NCBI GenBank assembly: GCA_040752215.1
Contig: JBFMEX010000011.1
Location: 1-22,295, forward strand
Source of the DNA: JBFMEX01 sp040752215
GTDB taxonomy: Bacteria > Pseudomonadota > Alphaproteobacteria > Rhizobiales > Hyphomicrobiaceae
Direction of reading: 5' to 3'
DNA length: 22,295 nucleotides
In this document: piece after piece, positions 9,690 through 16,910 of the stretch
Layout of the letters: each line of letters begins with the position of its first letter
How positions within the stretch are numbered: the first letter of the stretch is position 1
Translations under genes and position numbers: made by a program
The notes under the pieces: model-generated
The model's database searches: none
Seen by the model: only the letters and a program-made list of their open reading frames with translations
What the model was told of the DNA's origin: nothing

Positions 9690-9773
9690 CATTGCGGGGA
9701 CATGACCCGATCGCCCGTGCCACGCGCCCTCGTGCCACCCACCTCGCGCGATCGGGATCATGTCCCCGGAATG
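9690..9773 (-). repeat. Hairpin-forming dispersed repeat, copy 1 (downstream of EamA gene)
   Basis: The ends are inverted copies of one another. The left arm 9690-9714 and the right arm 9748-9773 match when reverse-complemented except for one inserted base and one mismatch, around a loop of about 33 nt. The same unit occurs in the opposite orientation at 10691-10769. The 25-bp core differs at one position between the copies. The unit begins 10 bp after the EamA stop codon, where it could also act as a terminator. Confidence 0.75.
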
Positions 9774-9782
9774 CTTGCCGCG

Positions 9783-10631
9783 TCACCCCAACCGGATCAG
9801 CACCAAACCGGCGGTGATCGCTGCAGCAGCGACCCAGCGCACGCAGCCGAATTGCTCGCGGAGAAAGAGGGCGGAGATGATCGTGCCGAACAGGGCCGAC
9901 GTCTCGCGCAGCGCGGCGACGGCACCGATCGGCGCCCTGGTCATCGCCCATAGCGCGATGCCGTAGGACGCCATGATCATCGCGCCGCCGGTGAATGCGA
10001 AGGCCGGCCGCGCCGCGAGCATCGCACCTATCGATGCGCTGCCGACCAGCGGCACGACCGCCAGCAGCATCAGCCCGGTCAGAGCCATCATTGCGACGAC
10101 GTAGCCGGCCGGGTTGCCAGAGAGCCGCGCGCCGACACCGTCGAGGATCGTGTAGCCGACGATGACGGCGACGTTGAGCGCGGCCGCGAGCACGGCGCGG
10201 CGCTCGGGTCGGATGCCAGCGAGCGCATCGAGGCCGAGACCGAGCACGCCGACCGAGAGCAGCACGACGCCGCCGATCATGGCCGGCGAGGCCGGCTCGC
10301 CGAGCAGAACGCTACCCATGAGCGCGGTCAGCAGCGGCGCGCTGCCTCGCGTCAGCGGATAGAAGGTCGAGTAGGCGCCGTGACGATAAGCGAGGCCGAC
10401 GAGCAGGAAATAGATGACGTGGACGACGCCCGATGCGAGCACGTAGGCGTAGCTCGGCGGGCCCGGCAACCCGGTGACGGCGAGCAGCGGGATTGCGATC
10501 GCTCCGCCCGCGAGCGCGATCGCCATCATGCTGGCCAGCGGATCGCCGCCGGCGCGCCCCTTCGCCATCGCGTTCCAGCTCGCGTGCAGCAGCGCGGCCC
10601 CGAGGACGATCAGGATGACGTGGGTCGGCAT
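9783..10631 (-). CDS. EamA/DMT-family membrane transporter
   Basis: A 282-residue polytopic inner-membrane protein with about ten hydrophobic helices in two halves, the pattern of the drug/metabolite transporter superfamily. Family-like segments include LHASWNAMAKGR (15-26) in the first helix, AYRHGAYSTFYPLTRGSAPLL (about 80-100), LLGEPAS at the end of the first half, and in the second half RAPIGAVAALRETSALFGTIISALFLREQF. The last is the typical EamA helix-loop-helix before the final helix. Most such proteins export amino acids, other metabolites or drugs; the substrate cannot be read from sequence. The gene stands alone on the minus strand and is bracketed on both sides by inverted copies of one hairpin repeat, which is unusual. 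Confidence 0.9.
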   Translation of the reverse strand: MPTHVILIVLGAALLHASWNAMAKGRAGGDPLASMMAIALAGGAIAIPLLAVTGLPGPPSYAYVLASGVVHVIYFLLVGLAYRHGAYSTFYPLTRGSAPLLTALMGSVLLGEPASPAMIGGVVLLSVGVLGLGLDALAGIRPERRAVLAAALNVAVIVGYTILDGVGARLSGNPAGYVVAMMALTGLMLLAVVPLVGSASIGAMLAARPAFAFTGGAMIMASYGIALWAMTRAPIGAVAALRETSALFGTIISALFLREQFGCVRWVAAAAITAGLVLIRLG

Positions 10632-10690
10632 CGGTGGCTGCGGGCGCTAGCTCAGAGTCGTCGACGGGATATGATACTCAATCCCAGTCA

Positions 10691-10769
10691 GGGGACGATC
10701 CCGATCGCGTGAGGTGGGGGCAGGACGACGACGTCGGCGACGGCGATCGGGTCATGGCCCCGCAATGCG
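10691..10769 (+). repeat. Hairpin-forming dispersed repeat, copy 2 (upstream of EamA gene)
   Basis: The left arm 10691-10708 and the right arm 10743-10769 share a perfect 9-bp stem (CCCGATCGC/GCGATCGGG) that continues imperfectly. Compared with the reverse complement of 9690-9714, the right arm at 10743-10767 is identical in 24 of 25 positions (T to G once). The left arm and the following GAGGTGGG also match copy 1. The middle of the loop has diverged. It lies 60 bp upstream of the EamA start and 89 bp past the end of the Gly-rich gene. Confidence 0.75.
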
Positions 10770-10857
10770 CGCCGTGTCGCCCAGCGCGAACGGCGGCGCG
10801 GCGCGAGCGCCGTTCCGCTGTCAGGGTGACAGGAGCGATCGCTCGTCGCGCGCGGCG

Positions 10858-11472
10858 TCAGTAGCCGATGCACTCGTAGTAGCGGTCACGCCAGTAGAGG
10901 CTGCCGGTGATCTGCCACTGGCGATACTCGTAGTCGCAGTCGCCGTAATAGTAGTAGTCATAGGCGTAGGCGCCGCCGTAGAGCGCCAGCGGTGCGGCCC
11001 AGTAGGCGTAAGGATAGTAGGCGAAGTGCTTCTTGTGCTTGTGTGGATACTTATGCGGATGCTTGCCGGGATAGCCGGCATGCTTGCCCTTAGAGTATCC
11101 CGCCACGGCCCCCTTATAGGGCAGCTTGCCCTTGAAGGACGGTCCGACGAACGCCTTGGAGCCGGCAAATCCCTTGGGGCCGGAGTAGAACTTTGGCGCG
11201 GCGTAGACCTTGCCGCCACCGAACGACTTGGGCCCACCATAGGCCTTGCCGACCGAGAAGGACTTCGGCCCCCCGAAAGCCTTGAAGCCGCCGCCGCCGC
11301 CGAACGACTTGAACCCACCGCCGCCACCAAACGACTTGGCAGCAAACCCACCGCCGCCGCCGAATCCGCGCCCGCCGCCGAAGCCGCCCCCGCCCTTGGC
11401 CGCTGCCGCCTCGCCGATCGGTGCCGCTAGCGCCATCAATGCCGCCGCCGCCACAACCCACATGCCACGCAT
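10858..11472 (-). CDS. Secreted Gly/Lys/Tyr/His-rich low-complexity protein
   Basis: A 204-residue protein of unknown function. A signal peptide (MRGMWVVAAAALMALAAPIGEAAAA) is followed by low-complexity repeats of GGGGGF, KSFGGGGGF and GPKSF/GPKGF types (residues 26-115). Next comes a basic His-rich patch (KHAGYPGKHPHKYPHKHKKH) and a Tyr-rich C-terminus with two cysteines in a pattern C-x-YEYRQW...RYYECIGY. Small glycine-rich exported proteins ending in a Cys/Tyr/Arg-rich domain of this kind are common in Hyphomicrobiales, with no assigned role. Surface binding or metal binding through the His patch is only a guess. The ATG at 11472 is preferred over 11508 because GGGAG precedes it by 8 bp. 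The repeat-rich DNA makes internal length differences between strains likely. Confidence 0.8.
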   Translation of the reverse strand: MRGMWVVAAAALMALAAPIGEAAAAKGGGGFGGGRGFGGGGGFAAKSFGGGGGFKSFGGGGGFKAFGGPKSFSVGKAYGGPKSFGGGKVYAAPKFYSGPKGFAGSKAFVGPSFKGKLPYKGAVAGYSKGKHAGYPGKHPHKYPHKHKKHFAYYPYAYWAAPLALYGGAYAYDYYYYGDCDYEYRQWQITGSLYWRDRYYECIGY

Positions 11473-11642
11473 CGCAAACGCTCCCTTGCTCTTGGCCTCG
11501 ACACGCATCGCACCGATCCGTCCTCAGATCGCGACCGAGGCATCCGCTGGCATGCTATGTGGTGGTAGCGGCGCCATTTTTCGAGGCCCTCGCACACCGT
11601 GACGCGGCTCGAACCGAGACCATCGTCCAGGGGGGCGGATTG

Positions 11643-11671
11643 TTGACACCCCCATGGGCCCTCACTAAGGT
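11643..11671 (+). promoter_or_regulatory. Probable sigma-70 promoter of the F0 ATP synthase operon
   Basis: A perfect -35 box TTGACA (11643-11648) is followed after 17 bp by TAAGGT (11666-11671), a weak -10 match. Transcription would start near 11678. That leaves only about 5 nt before the ATG at 11684 but about 50 nt before the ATG at 11729, which bears on the choice of the atpI start. Confidence 0.5.
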
Positions 11672-11728
11672 GCCGGCCGTCGAATGAACCCGACCTTCGA
11701 AGCCCTTCCGACCCGGGCGGGACCGGCC

Positions 11729-12121
11729 ATGTCGCCAGCAGGCAAAGGCTCCGACCCCGGCGAGCTTTCTCCGGAGGAGCGCGAGGAGTTCCGCAAACGC
11801 GCGTCTGATCTCGGTCGCAAGCTCGACGAGGCGAAAGCCCGAAGAGAGGTGCCGGAGGCCGCTCGTGCGCGCGGCGAGAGCTACGGTCAGGCGATGAAGA
11901 TCGCCGTCGAGCTGGTCGTCGGCGTCGCGGTTGGCGGGTTCATCGGCTGGACGCTCGACGGGCAGCTCGGTACCAGGCCCTGGCTGCTCGTGCTGTTCGT
12001 GATACTGGGCTTCGGCGCGGGGCTCAGCAACATCGTCAGGACCGCGCGCAGGATGCAGGCCGAGGCCGAGCCGCTGCAGAGGGCAGCCAAGCCGGCTCAG
12101 GCCGACGACGACGAGAGCTAG
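11729..12121 (+). CDS. atpI: ATP synthase protein I (AtpI)
   Basis: A 130-residue small membrane protein at the head of the F0 operon. The first half is charged and helical (SPEEREEFRKRASDLGRKLDEAKARRE). Two membrane helices follow (AVELVVGVAVGGFIGWTLDG and WLLVLFVILGFGAGLSNIVRTARR), the AtpI/AtpZ layout. In other bacteria AtpI assists assembly of the c-ring or Mg/Ca handling and is not a stoichiometric part of the enzyme. Two starts are possible: ATG 11684 (145 residues) and ATG 11729. I prefer 11729 because GGGA stands a suitable distance upstream and the predicted promoter leaves almost no leader for 11684. This is not certain. The gene ends 14 bp before atpB. Confidence 0.88.
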   Translation: MSPAGKGSDPGELSPEEREEFRKRASDLGRKLDEAKARREVPEAARARGESYGQAMKIAVELVVGVAVGGFIGWTLDGQLGTRPWLLVLFVILGFGAGLSNIVRTARRMQAEAEPLQRAAKPAQADDDES

Positions 12122-12135
12122 GGGAAGCCAGAGCC

Positions 12136-12906
12136 GTGGCATCGGGAGAGGCAGGCGGGGCGCACAGCCCCATGCACCAGTTCGAGATCCAGCGTTGGAT
12201 ACCGCTCGATCTCGCTGGCTACGACGCGTCGATCACCAACTCGTCGTTCTACATGATCCTGGCGGTGATCCTCATCTCCGGCTTCCTGATCCTCTCGATG
12301 CGCGGGCGCTCGCTGGTGCCGACGCGGCTGCAATCGCTGAGCGAGATCACCTACGAGTACATCGCCAACATGGTGCGCGAGGCCGTCGGCCCGGAAGGCA
12401 TGAAGTTCTTCCCGTGGATCTTCACGATCTTCGTGTTCGTGCTGGTGCTGAACCTGATCGGCATGATCCCCGGCCAGTTCACGGTGACGAGCCACATCAT
12501 CGTCACGTTCGCGCTCGCCGCGATGGTCTGGGTGACGGTGACGGTGATCGGTTTCGCCAAGCACGGGCTCGGTTACCTGCAGCTTTTCGTGCCGCACGGC
12601 GTGCCGCTGTGGCTGATGCCGGTGATCGTGCCGATCGAGCTCATCTCCTACCTGATCCGGCCGATCAGCCACTCGGTCCGACTGTTCGCCAACATGATGG
12701 CCGGCCACACCATGCTCAAGGTGTTCGCCGGCTTCGTCATCGGGCTCGGCAGTGCCGGCGGCATCCTCTCGCTCGGCGGCATCGCGCCGCTCGCTTTCAT
12801 GGTCGCCTTCACCGGCCTCGAGTTCGTGGTGGCCGGTCTGCAGGCGCTGATCTTCACGCTGCTCGCCTGCATCTACCTCAACGACGCGCTCAACATGCAC
12901 CACTAG
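12136..12906 (+). CDS. atpB: F0F1 ATP synthase subunit a
   Basis: A 256-residue inner-membrane protein forming the proton half-channels against the c-ring. The essential arginine is visible in SVRLFANMMAGH (R182), and the C-terminal helix carries GLQALIFTLLACIYL (Q236). Other family marks are NLIGMIPGQF (106-115) and the N-terminal HQFEI typical of alphaproteobacterial subunit a. The start is the GTG at 12136, with AGGGGAAG 8 bp upstream. An in-frame ATG at 12172 (12 residues shorter) is an alternative. An 18-bp stretch near the 5' end (12190-12207) occurs again, identically, after atpF at 14279-14296. Confidence 0.97.
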   Translation: MASGEAGGAHSPMHQFEIQRWIPLDLAGYDASITNSSFYMILAVILISGFLILSMRGRSLVPTRLQSLSEITYEYIANMVREAVGPEGMKFFPWIFTIFVFVLVLNLIGMIPGQFTVTSHIIVTFALAAMVWVTVTVIGFAKHGLGYLQLFVPHGVPLWLMPVIVPIELISYLIRPISHSVRLFANMMAGHTMLKVFAGFVIGLGSAGGILSLGGIAPLAFMVAFTGLEFVVAGLQALIFTLLACIYLNDALNMHH

Positions 12907-12962
12907 GGCCGCGCTGTCCGACCACGTTCAACGACACCTGATCCAACGAAGGGAGACACGAC

Positions 12963-13187
12963 ATGGAACTCGAAGCTGCCAAGATGATCGGCGCCGGCCT
13001 CGCCTGCTCCGCGCTCATCGGCGCCGGCGTCGGCATCGGCAACATCTTCGGCAACTATCTTTCCGGCGCGATGCGCAATCCGTCGGCGGCTCCCGGCCAG
13101 TTCACCAACCTGCTGATCGGCTTTGCGCTCGCCGAGGCGACCGGCCTGTTCGGCCTGCTGATCGCGCTGATCATCCTTTACGGCTGA
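12963..13187 (+). CDS. atpE: F0F1 ATP synthase subunit c
   Basis: A 74-residue hairpin of two membrane helices that forms the rotating c-ring. The first helix is Gly-rich (IGAGVGIGNIFGNYLSGAMRNP), with the polar loop RNP at 38-40 leading to the second helix. The second helix carries the proton-binding carboxylate Glu58 in GFALAEATGLFG. No sodium-type ligand set is evident, so it is proton-driven. GGGAG lies 7 bp upstream of the ATG. It sits 56 bp after atpB and 35 bp before the b' gene in the F0 operon. Confidence 0.97.
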   Translation: MELEAAKMIGAGLACSALIGAGVGIGNIFGNYLSGAMRNPSAAPGQFTNLLIGFALAEATGLFGLLIALIILYG

Positions 13188-13222
13188 TCCGACGCCATCG
13201 AGCTCCGAGAGGATAGGCGAAC

Positions 13223-13765
13223 ATGCTCGCAAGCTTGGCCGTGCTGGCGGCTGCTGCAGCCCACGAGGCGAAGAAGACGGGGCTGCCGCAGCTCAACGTC
13301 CACGACTTCGCCCCGCAGCTGATCTGGCTGGCGCTGACGTTCACGGCGCTCTACCTGATCCTCTCGCGCATTGCGCTGCCGCGCATCGGCGAGGTGATCG
13401 AGGAGCGCCGGGATCGCATCCAGCGAGACCTCGATTCGGCCGAGAAGCTGAAGCGCGAGACGGAGCGGGCGCTGGCCGGCTACGAGCAGGCGCTGGCCGA
13501 GGCGCGGGCCAAGGCCAACGGCATCGCCAAGAAGACACGCGACGACCTCGCCGCCGAGGTCGACCAGGAGCGCCAGCGCGTCGAGGCCGAGGTGGCGGCA
13601 AAGGTGGCCGCCGCCGAGAGCCGCATCGCGGCGACCAAGGCCAAAGCGCTCGAGAGTGTGGGCGAAATCGCGGCCGGCACGGCGGGTGCTGTGGTCGAGC
13701 AGCTGATCGGCGAGACCGTCGGTGCCGACGAGATCTCCAAGGCGCTCGCATCCGCGGGCAAGTGA
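13223..13765 (+). CDS. atpF': F0F1 ATP synthase subunit b' (second b-type subunit)
   Basis: A 180-residue peripheral-stalk subunit. A short Ala-rich N-terminal segment is followed by one membrane helix (LIWLALTFTALYLILSRIALPRIGEVIEERRDRI, about 33-66), then a long charged Ala/Glu/Arg/Lys-rich coiled coil to the end. Two different b-type genes side by side are typical of photosynthetic and many other alphaproteobacteria, where b and b' form a heterodimeric stalk. The b' identity rests on its position directly before atpF and on the PRIGEVIEERRDRI motif. The stop codon lies 8 bp before the atpF start, so the two are probably translated in a coupled way. Confidence 0.94.
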   Translation: MLASLAVLAAAAAHEAKKTGLPQLNVHDFAPQLIWLALTFTALYLILSRIALPRIGEVIEERRDRIQRDLDSAEKLKRETERALAGYEQALAEARAKANGIAKKTRDDLAAEVDQERQRVEAEVAAKVAAAESRIAATKAKALESVGEIAAGTAGAVVEQLIGETVGADEISKALASAGK

Positions 13766-13773
13766 GGACAGCC

Positions 13774-14265
13774 ATGCTCAATCCCGCCGCGCCGGAGTTC
13801 TGGGTACTCGTCGCCTTCGTGTTGTTCATGGGGCTGCTCGCCTACTACAAGGTGTTCGGCGCCATCGGCAAGGCGCTCGACGACCGCGCCGAGGCAATCA
13901 AGCGCGAGCTCGACGAGGCGCGCCGCCTGCGCGAGGAGGCGCAGAGCCTGCTCGCCGACTACAAGAGAAAGAGCCTCGAGGCCGAGGAGGAGGCGAAGGT
14001 CATCATCGAGCAGGCGCGGCGCGAAGCCGAGGCGCTGGCGGTGGAGACGAGGAAGGCGCTCGCCGACCAGCTCGAGCGGCGCTCCAAGATGGCCGAGGAC
14101 AAGATCGCGCGGGCCGAGGTGCAGGCGTTGGGCGAGGTGCGCGCGACCGCCGTCGACGCTGCGATGGCCGCCGCCGAGCGGATCCTGAAGCAGCGTCTCG
14201 ATGGCCCGGCCGGCAGCGCGCTGGTCGAGAAGAGCATCGCCGACGTCAAGAAGCGGCTGAACTGA
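13774..14265 (+). CDS. atpF: F0F1 ATP synthase subunit b
   Basis: A 163-residue peripheral-stalk subunit. The membrane helix (FWVLVAFVLFMGLLAYYKV) is near the N-terminus and is followed by KALDDRAEAIKRELDEARRLREEAQSLLADYKRKS and a coiled coil ending in AERILKQRLDGPAGSALVEKSIADVKKRLN, a normal b-subunit C-terminus. The ATG at 13774 is chosen because GAGGA lies 5 bp upstream. A GTG at 13762 would overlap the b' stop codon. It is the last gene of the F0 operon; the F1 genes are not in the window, as expected for alphaproteobacteria with split operons. Confidence 0.95.
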   Translation: MLNPAAPEFWVLVAFVLFMGLLAYYKVFGAIGKALDDRAEAIKRELDEARRLREEAQSLLADYKRKSLEAEEEAKVIIEQARREAEALAVETRKALADQLERRSKMAEDKIARAEVQALGEVRATAVDAAMAAAERILKQRLDGPAGSALVEKSIADVKKRLN

Positions 14266-14303
14266 GCTGCCCCGAGCGCAGCGTTGGATACCGCTCCCCA
14301 TCA

Positions 14304-14618
14304 ATGCAATGGTCGGGCGCGTCCCACGGCTGTCCGGTTCAGCTCTCCAGGCATATGCGAAAGACGCGGAAGAGACTTGCGATCTTGGCACCCCGGTCGG
14401 AGAAGGACACGATTTCCCTCTCCCATGGGGAATGGACCAGGGAGCGGGGCTGGCCGCGGGCGCTGTGCCAGCGGCACGCCCCTTGCTCACCCGGCGCGGG
14501 ATCGAGCAATTCAGCACTGTTCAGTCGTCGAGGCCGCGCCGACCTCCCCCCATGGGAGAGGTCAAAAGCAGTCGCGCCACGTGAACCGGGCAGCCGTGGG
14601 CTGGTCCCGACCATCCAT
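14304..14618. repeat. Long imperfect inverted repeat (palindromic intergenic element)
   Basis: The outer arms 14304-14340 and 14583-14618 are inverted copies: GAACCGG-CAGCCGTGGG and CCCGACCAT match with one difference, separated by five variable bases. The inner arms 14417-14430 and 14548-14561 match perfectly over 14 bp (CCTCTCCCATGGGG/CCCCATGGGAGAGG). The order of motifs is mirrored, so the element is two head-to-head copies of one unit of about 70-140 bp with divergent spacing. It has no coding content that I recognise. Confidence 0.65.
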
Positions 14619-14767
14619 CTTGCAGCCAACTCGAGCGTCGCTAGCCGCCACGCCCCCACATCCGCCGAGCATCGGTCACGTGGCGCGGTTTATGCTCTGA
14701 GAAGCACACGAAAATCGGCTCGTGCGCGCCGGGTGCCAGGACGGCGTAGACGGGATTCCATCCACCC

Positions 14768-14789
14768 CTCCCCGCAAGGGGGCGGGGAG
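14768..14789. terminator. GC hairpin after the acyltransferase gene
   Basis: CTCCCCGC (14768-14775) pairs perfectly with GCGGGGAG (14782-14789) around AAGGGG. It lies 5 bp beyond the acyltransferase stop codon on the minus strand, in a convergent spacer. It resembles the CCCTCCCC-type intergenic repeats common in Hyphomicrobiales. There is no T-run on either side. Confidence 0.5.
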
Positions 14790-14794
14790 ACGTG

Positions 14795-16816
14795 CTATTC
14801 GCTGGCGCCCGGCAGCGACAGGTAGCGGGCGAGCAGCAGCGAGCCGGCGGCGCTGAGGTGGCCGGGATCGCGATAGAGGAACACGCCGTCCTTCATCGGC
14901 GGGCAGCGCAGGGTATCGCACATCACATCGACGGGCTGCACGACGGTAACACCCGCATCGGTGGCGGCGACGCGCGCGAGCAGAGCATCGCTCGCCGACG
15001 CATCCCGCGCCGCCTCCGCCCTCGAGCGTCCACACGCATCCGTATCGGTGCCGTTCTCGAGTGCCGCGACGACGCACGAGACCGGCAACACCTCGAACCG
15101 AGGAATCTCGCCGACGAGCACGACGCGAATGCGCTTGCCCCTCAGGTACGCCACAGTGCGCCGAAGCGCGGCCTCCAGCGAGACGGGAGCAGCGTCCGGG
15201 CCTGCAAACCCGGCGGCTGCGATCCCGTTGTCACCGAGCACGCGGTCGTTGTCGGTCCACTTGCCGGCGAGCACGACGAGCGAGAGGCGCGGGTTGGCCT
15301 CGACGAAGCGGACGATGCCGCGATGGAAGGCGGCGCAGGTCGCGTTGCGTGCGGAAGACCAGTCGGGACGCGTGGCGCCGATCAGCGGTGCGCAGCGGCT
15401 CTGCGTCACCTGCCGCCCGGCGAGGCCGGCGCCCTCGGCCCATTCTGCGACCATTGGCACGAAATGGTCGGCGTTTGAATCACCGATCACCGCCAGGTCG
15501 TAGGACTCCTCCGCGACCTTACGCCGACCGAAGTTGCAGGTCGCGTCGGTGCCGACGATGCGCTCGTGGCCGTCGCAGGGGATGCGCAGCGGATTGCCGG
15601 CGCTCATGTCGGTGAACATGGCCCCGAGGGGGCCGCCGAAGCGGCCGGGCAGGCCGTCGAGTATGCGGACGAGGCCGCCGGTGACGGCGAGCACCGCCAT
15701 CACGCCGAGGCCGGCCAGTAGCGCGCGTGTGCTGGTGCGGCGCGCAGCCTCGCCGTGGCGGCGAAACGGCCGCTCGACGAAGCGCCAGGAGAGCCAGGCG
15801 AGTCCGAGGCTCAGCGCGACGATCCCCCCGGCCTCGACCGCCGACGGCGCGCGGGCGAGCGCATACGTCGCCAGTGCCAGCAACGGCCAGTGCCAGAGAT
15901 AGAGCGAGTAGGAGACGAGCCCGACGAGCACGAGCGGGCGCAGCTCCAGCCATCGGGCCACGGTGCTCTCGCGCGAGAGCCCGGCGAGGATCACCACCGC
16001 CGTGCCCGTCACCGCCGGCAGCGCTGCGAGGCCGGGCACCCCCGATTCGGCGTGCAGCAGCAAGGCACTGGCGAGGATCGTCGCGAGGCCTGCGAGCACG
16101 GCAATGTCGGCCGCAAGCCGCGACATTGCGTTACGCGGCGCGGCGATCGCCAGCGCGCACCCGGCGAGCAGCTCCCATGCGCGCGGCAGCAGGATGAAGA
16201 ACGCGTAGTCGGAATCGACGCCGACGGTCGCCTCGGCGTGGACTAGCGAGGCCGCGGCGAGCGCCAGTGCCACGATCACCAGCAGGCCGCGGCCAGCGCG
16301 CGGCGCCAGCAGCAGGAGCAGCAGCGGCCAGGTGAGATAGAATTGGTCCTCGACCGACAGCGACCAGGTGTGTAGCAGCGGCTTCTCGTGCGCCGGCGCC
16401 GAGAAGTAGCCCGCCGTGCGATAGAAGTGGACGTTGGCGAGCATCAGGCTGGCCATCAGCAGGCTGCGGCCGAAATCCTCGAACGCATCCGGCAACAGCA
16501 CGACGGCACACACCAACCCGACCACGGCAAAGACGGCGGTCGAGGCGGGCAGCAGGCGGCGCGCACGTCGGGCGAGGAAGTCGGCGAGCGAGAACGAGCC
16601 GGCCGCCATCTCGGCGAGCACCAGTCGGGTGATGAGAAAGCCCGAGACGACGAAGAATACGTCGACGCCGAGGAACCCGCCCGGCAGCGCGGCGGGCCAC
16701 GCGTGATAGGCGACCACCGCGAGGATCGCGATCGCCCTGAGGCCGTCCACGTGCGGCAGATAGCCCGCAGACCACCCGGCCTCGCCCTTCATCGCCTGTT
16801 TCCCGGTCGTGCCCAT
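14795..16816 (-). CDS. OafA/YrhL-like membrane acyltransferase with C-terminal SGNH domain
   Basis: A 673-residue protein. The N-terminal part is an acyltransferase-3 domain: YLPHVDGLRAIAILAVVAYHAWP (H38, the proposed catalytic His), GGFLGVDVFFVVSGFLI (47-63), RRARRLLPA (83-91), HTWSLSVEDQFYLTWPLLL (149-167), then more membrane helices to about residue 383. The C-terminal part is an extracytoplasmic SGNH hydrolase/transferase-like domain with AVIGDSN (S447) and RDPGHLS (D650, H653). Such fusions acetylate O-antigen, exopolysaccharide or peptidoglycan; the acceptor here is unknown. No sugar-polymer genes are nearby. The start at 16816 is taken as the first ATG; an ATG 8 codons later is possible. 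It diverges from the Nudix gene. Confidence 0.92.
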   Translation of the reverse strand: MGTTGKQAMKGEAGWSAGYLPHVDGLRAIAILAVVAYHAWPAALPGGFLGVDVFFVVSGFLITRLVLAEMAAGSFSLADFLARRARRLLPASTAVFAVVGLVCAVVLLPDAFEDFGRSLLMASLMLANVHFYRTAGYFSAPAHEKPLLHTWSLSVEDQFYLTWPLLLLLLAPRAGRGLLVIVALALAAASLVHAEATVGVDSDYAFFILLPRAWELLAGCALAIAAPRNAMSRLAADIAVLAGLATILASALLLHAESGVPGLAALPAVTGTAVVILAGLSRESTVARWLELRPLVLVGLVSYSLYLWHWPLLALATYALARAPSAVEAGGIVALSLGLAWLSWRFVERPFRRHGEAARRTSTRALLAGLGVMAVLAVTGGLVRILDGLPGRFGGPLGAMFTDMSAGNPLRIPCDGHERIVGTDATCNFGRRKVAEESYDLAVIGDSNADHFVPMVAEWAEGAGLAGRQVTQSRCAPLIGATRPDWSSARNATCAAFHRGIVRFVEANPRLSLVVLAGKWTDNDRVLGDNGIAAAGFAGPDAAPVSLEAALRRTVAYLRGKRIRVVLVGEIPRFEVLPVSCVVAALENGTDTDACGRSRAEAARDASASDALLARVAATDAGVTVVQPVDVMCDTLRCPPMKDGVFLYRDPGHLSAAGSLLLARYLSLPGASE

Positions 16817-16910
16817 CCGACCCTGCCTAGCCCAGGATCGCCGCCCGATCTATTCCCCGCCACGCCGGCCATGCAAGGAGCCTTGCCCGAGCGGAGTGGG
16901 CCGGCCCACA

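Larger units (their letters stand above)
14266..14794. other. Gene-free spacer of about 530 bp rich in inverted repeats
   Basis: No convincing gene lies between atpF and the convergent acyltransferase gene. Short open frames occur on both strands (14309-14584 plus, 14339-14659 minus), but they run through the inverted repeat described separately and show no conserved domain. The spacer also holds an 18-bp copy of an atpB segment (14279-14296) and a GC hairpin near 14768. Confidence 0.6.

Noticed and set aside
11240..11400. Regular short repeats in the Gly-rich gene, considered as a CRISPR array or minisatellite
   Set aside because: The repeats keep frame and encode GGGGGF-type protein repeats; no unique spacers of constant length.
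14309..14659. Open frames on both strands after atpF (about 90-107 residues)
   Set aside because: They run through the mirrored repeat, so similar peptides appear on both strands; no domain or ribosome site.
16809..16910. GTG start at 16809 for the Nudix gene
   Set aside because: It would add 34 residues without family similarity and overlap the start of the divergent acyltransferase gene.
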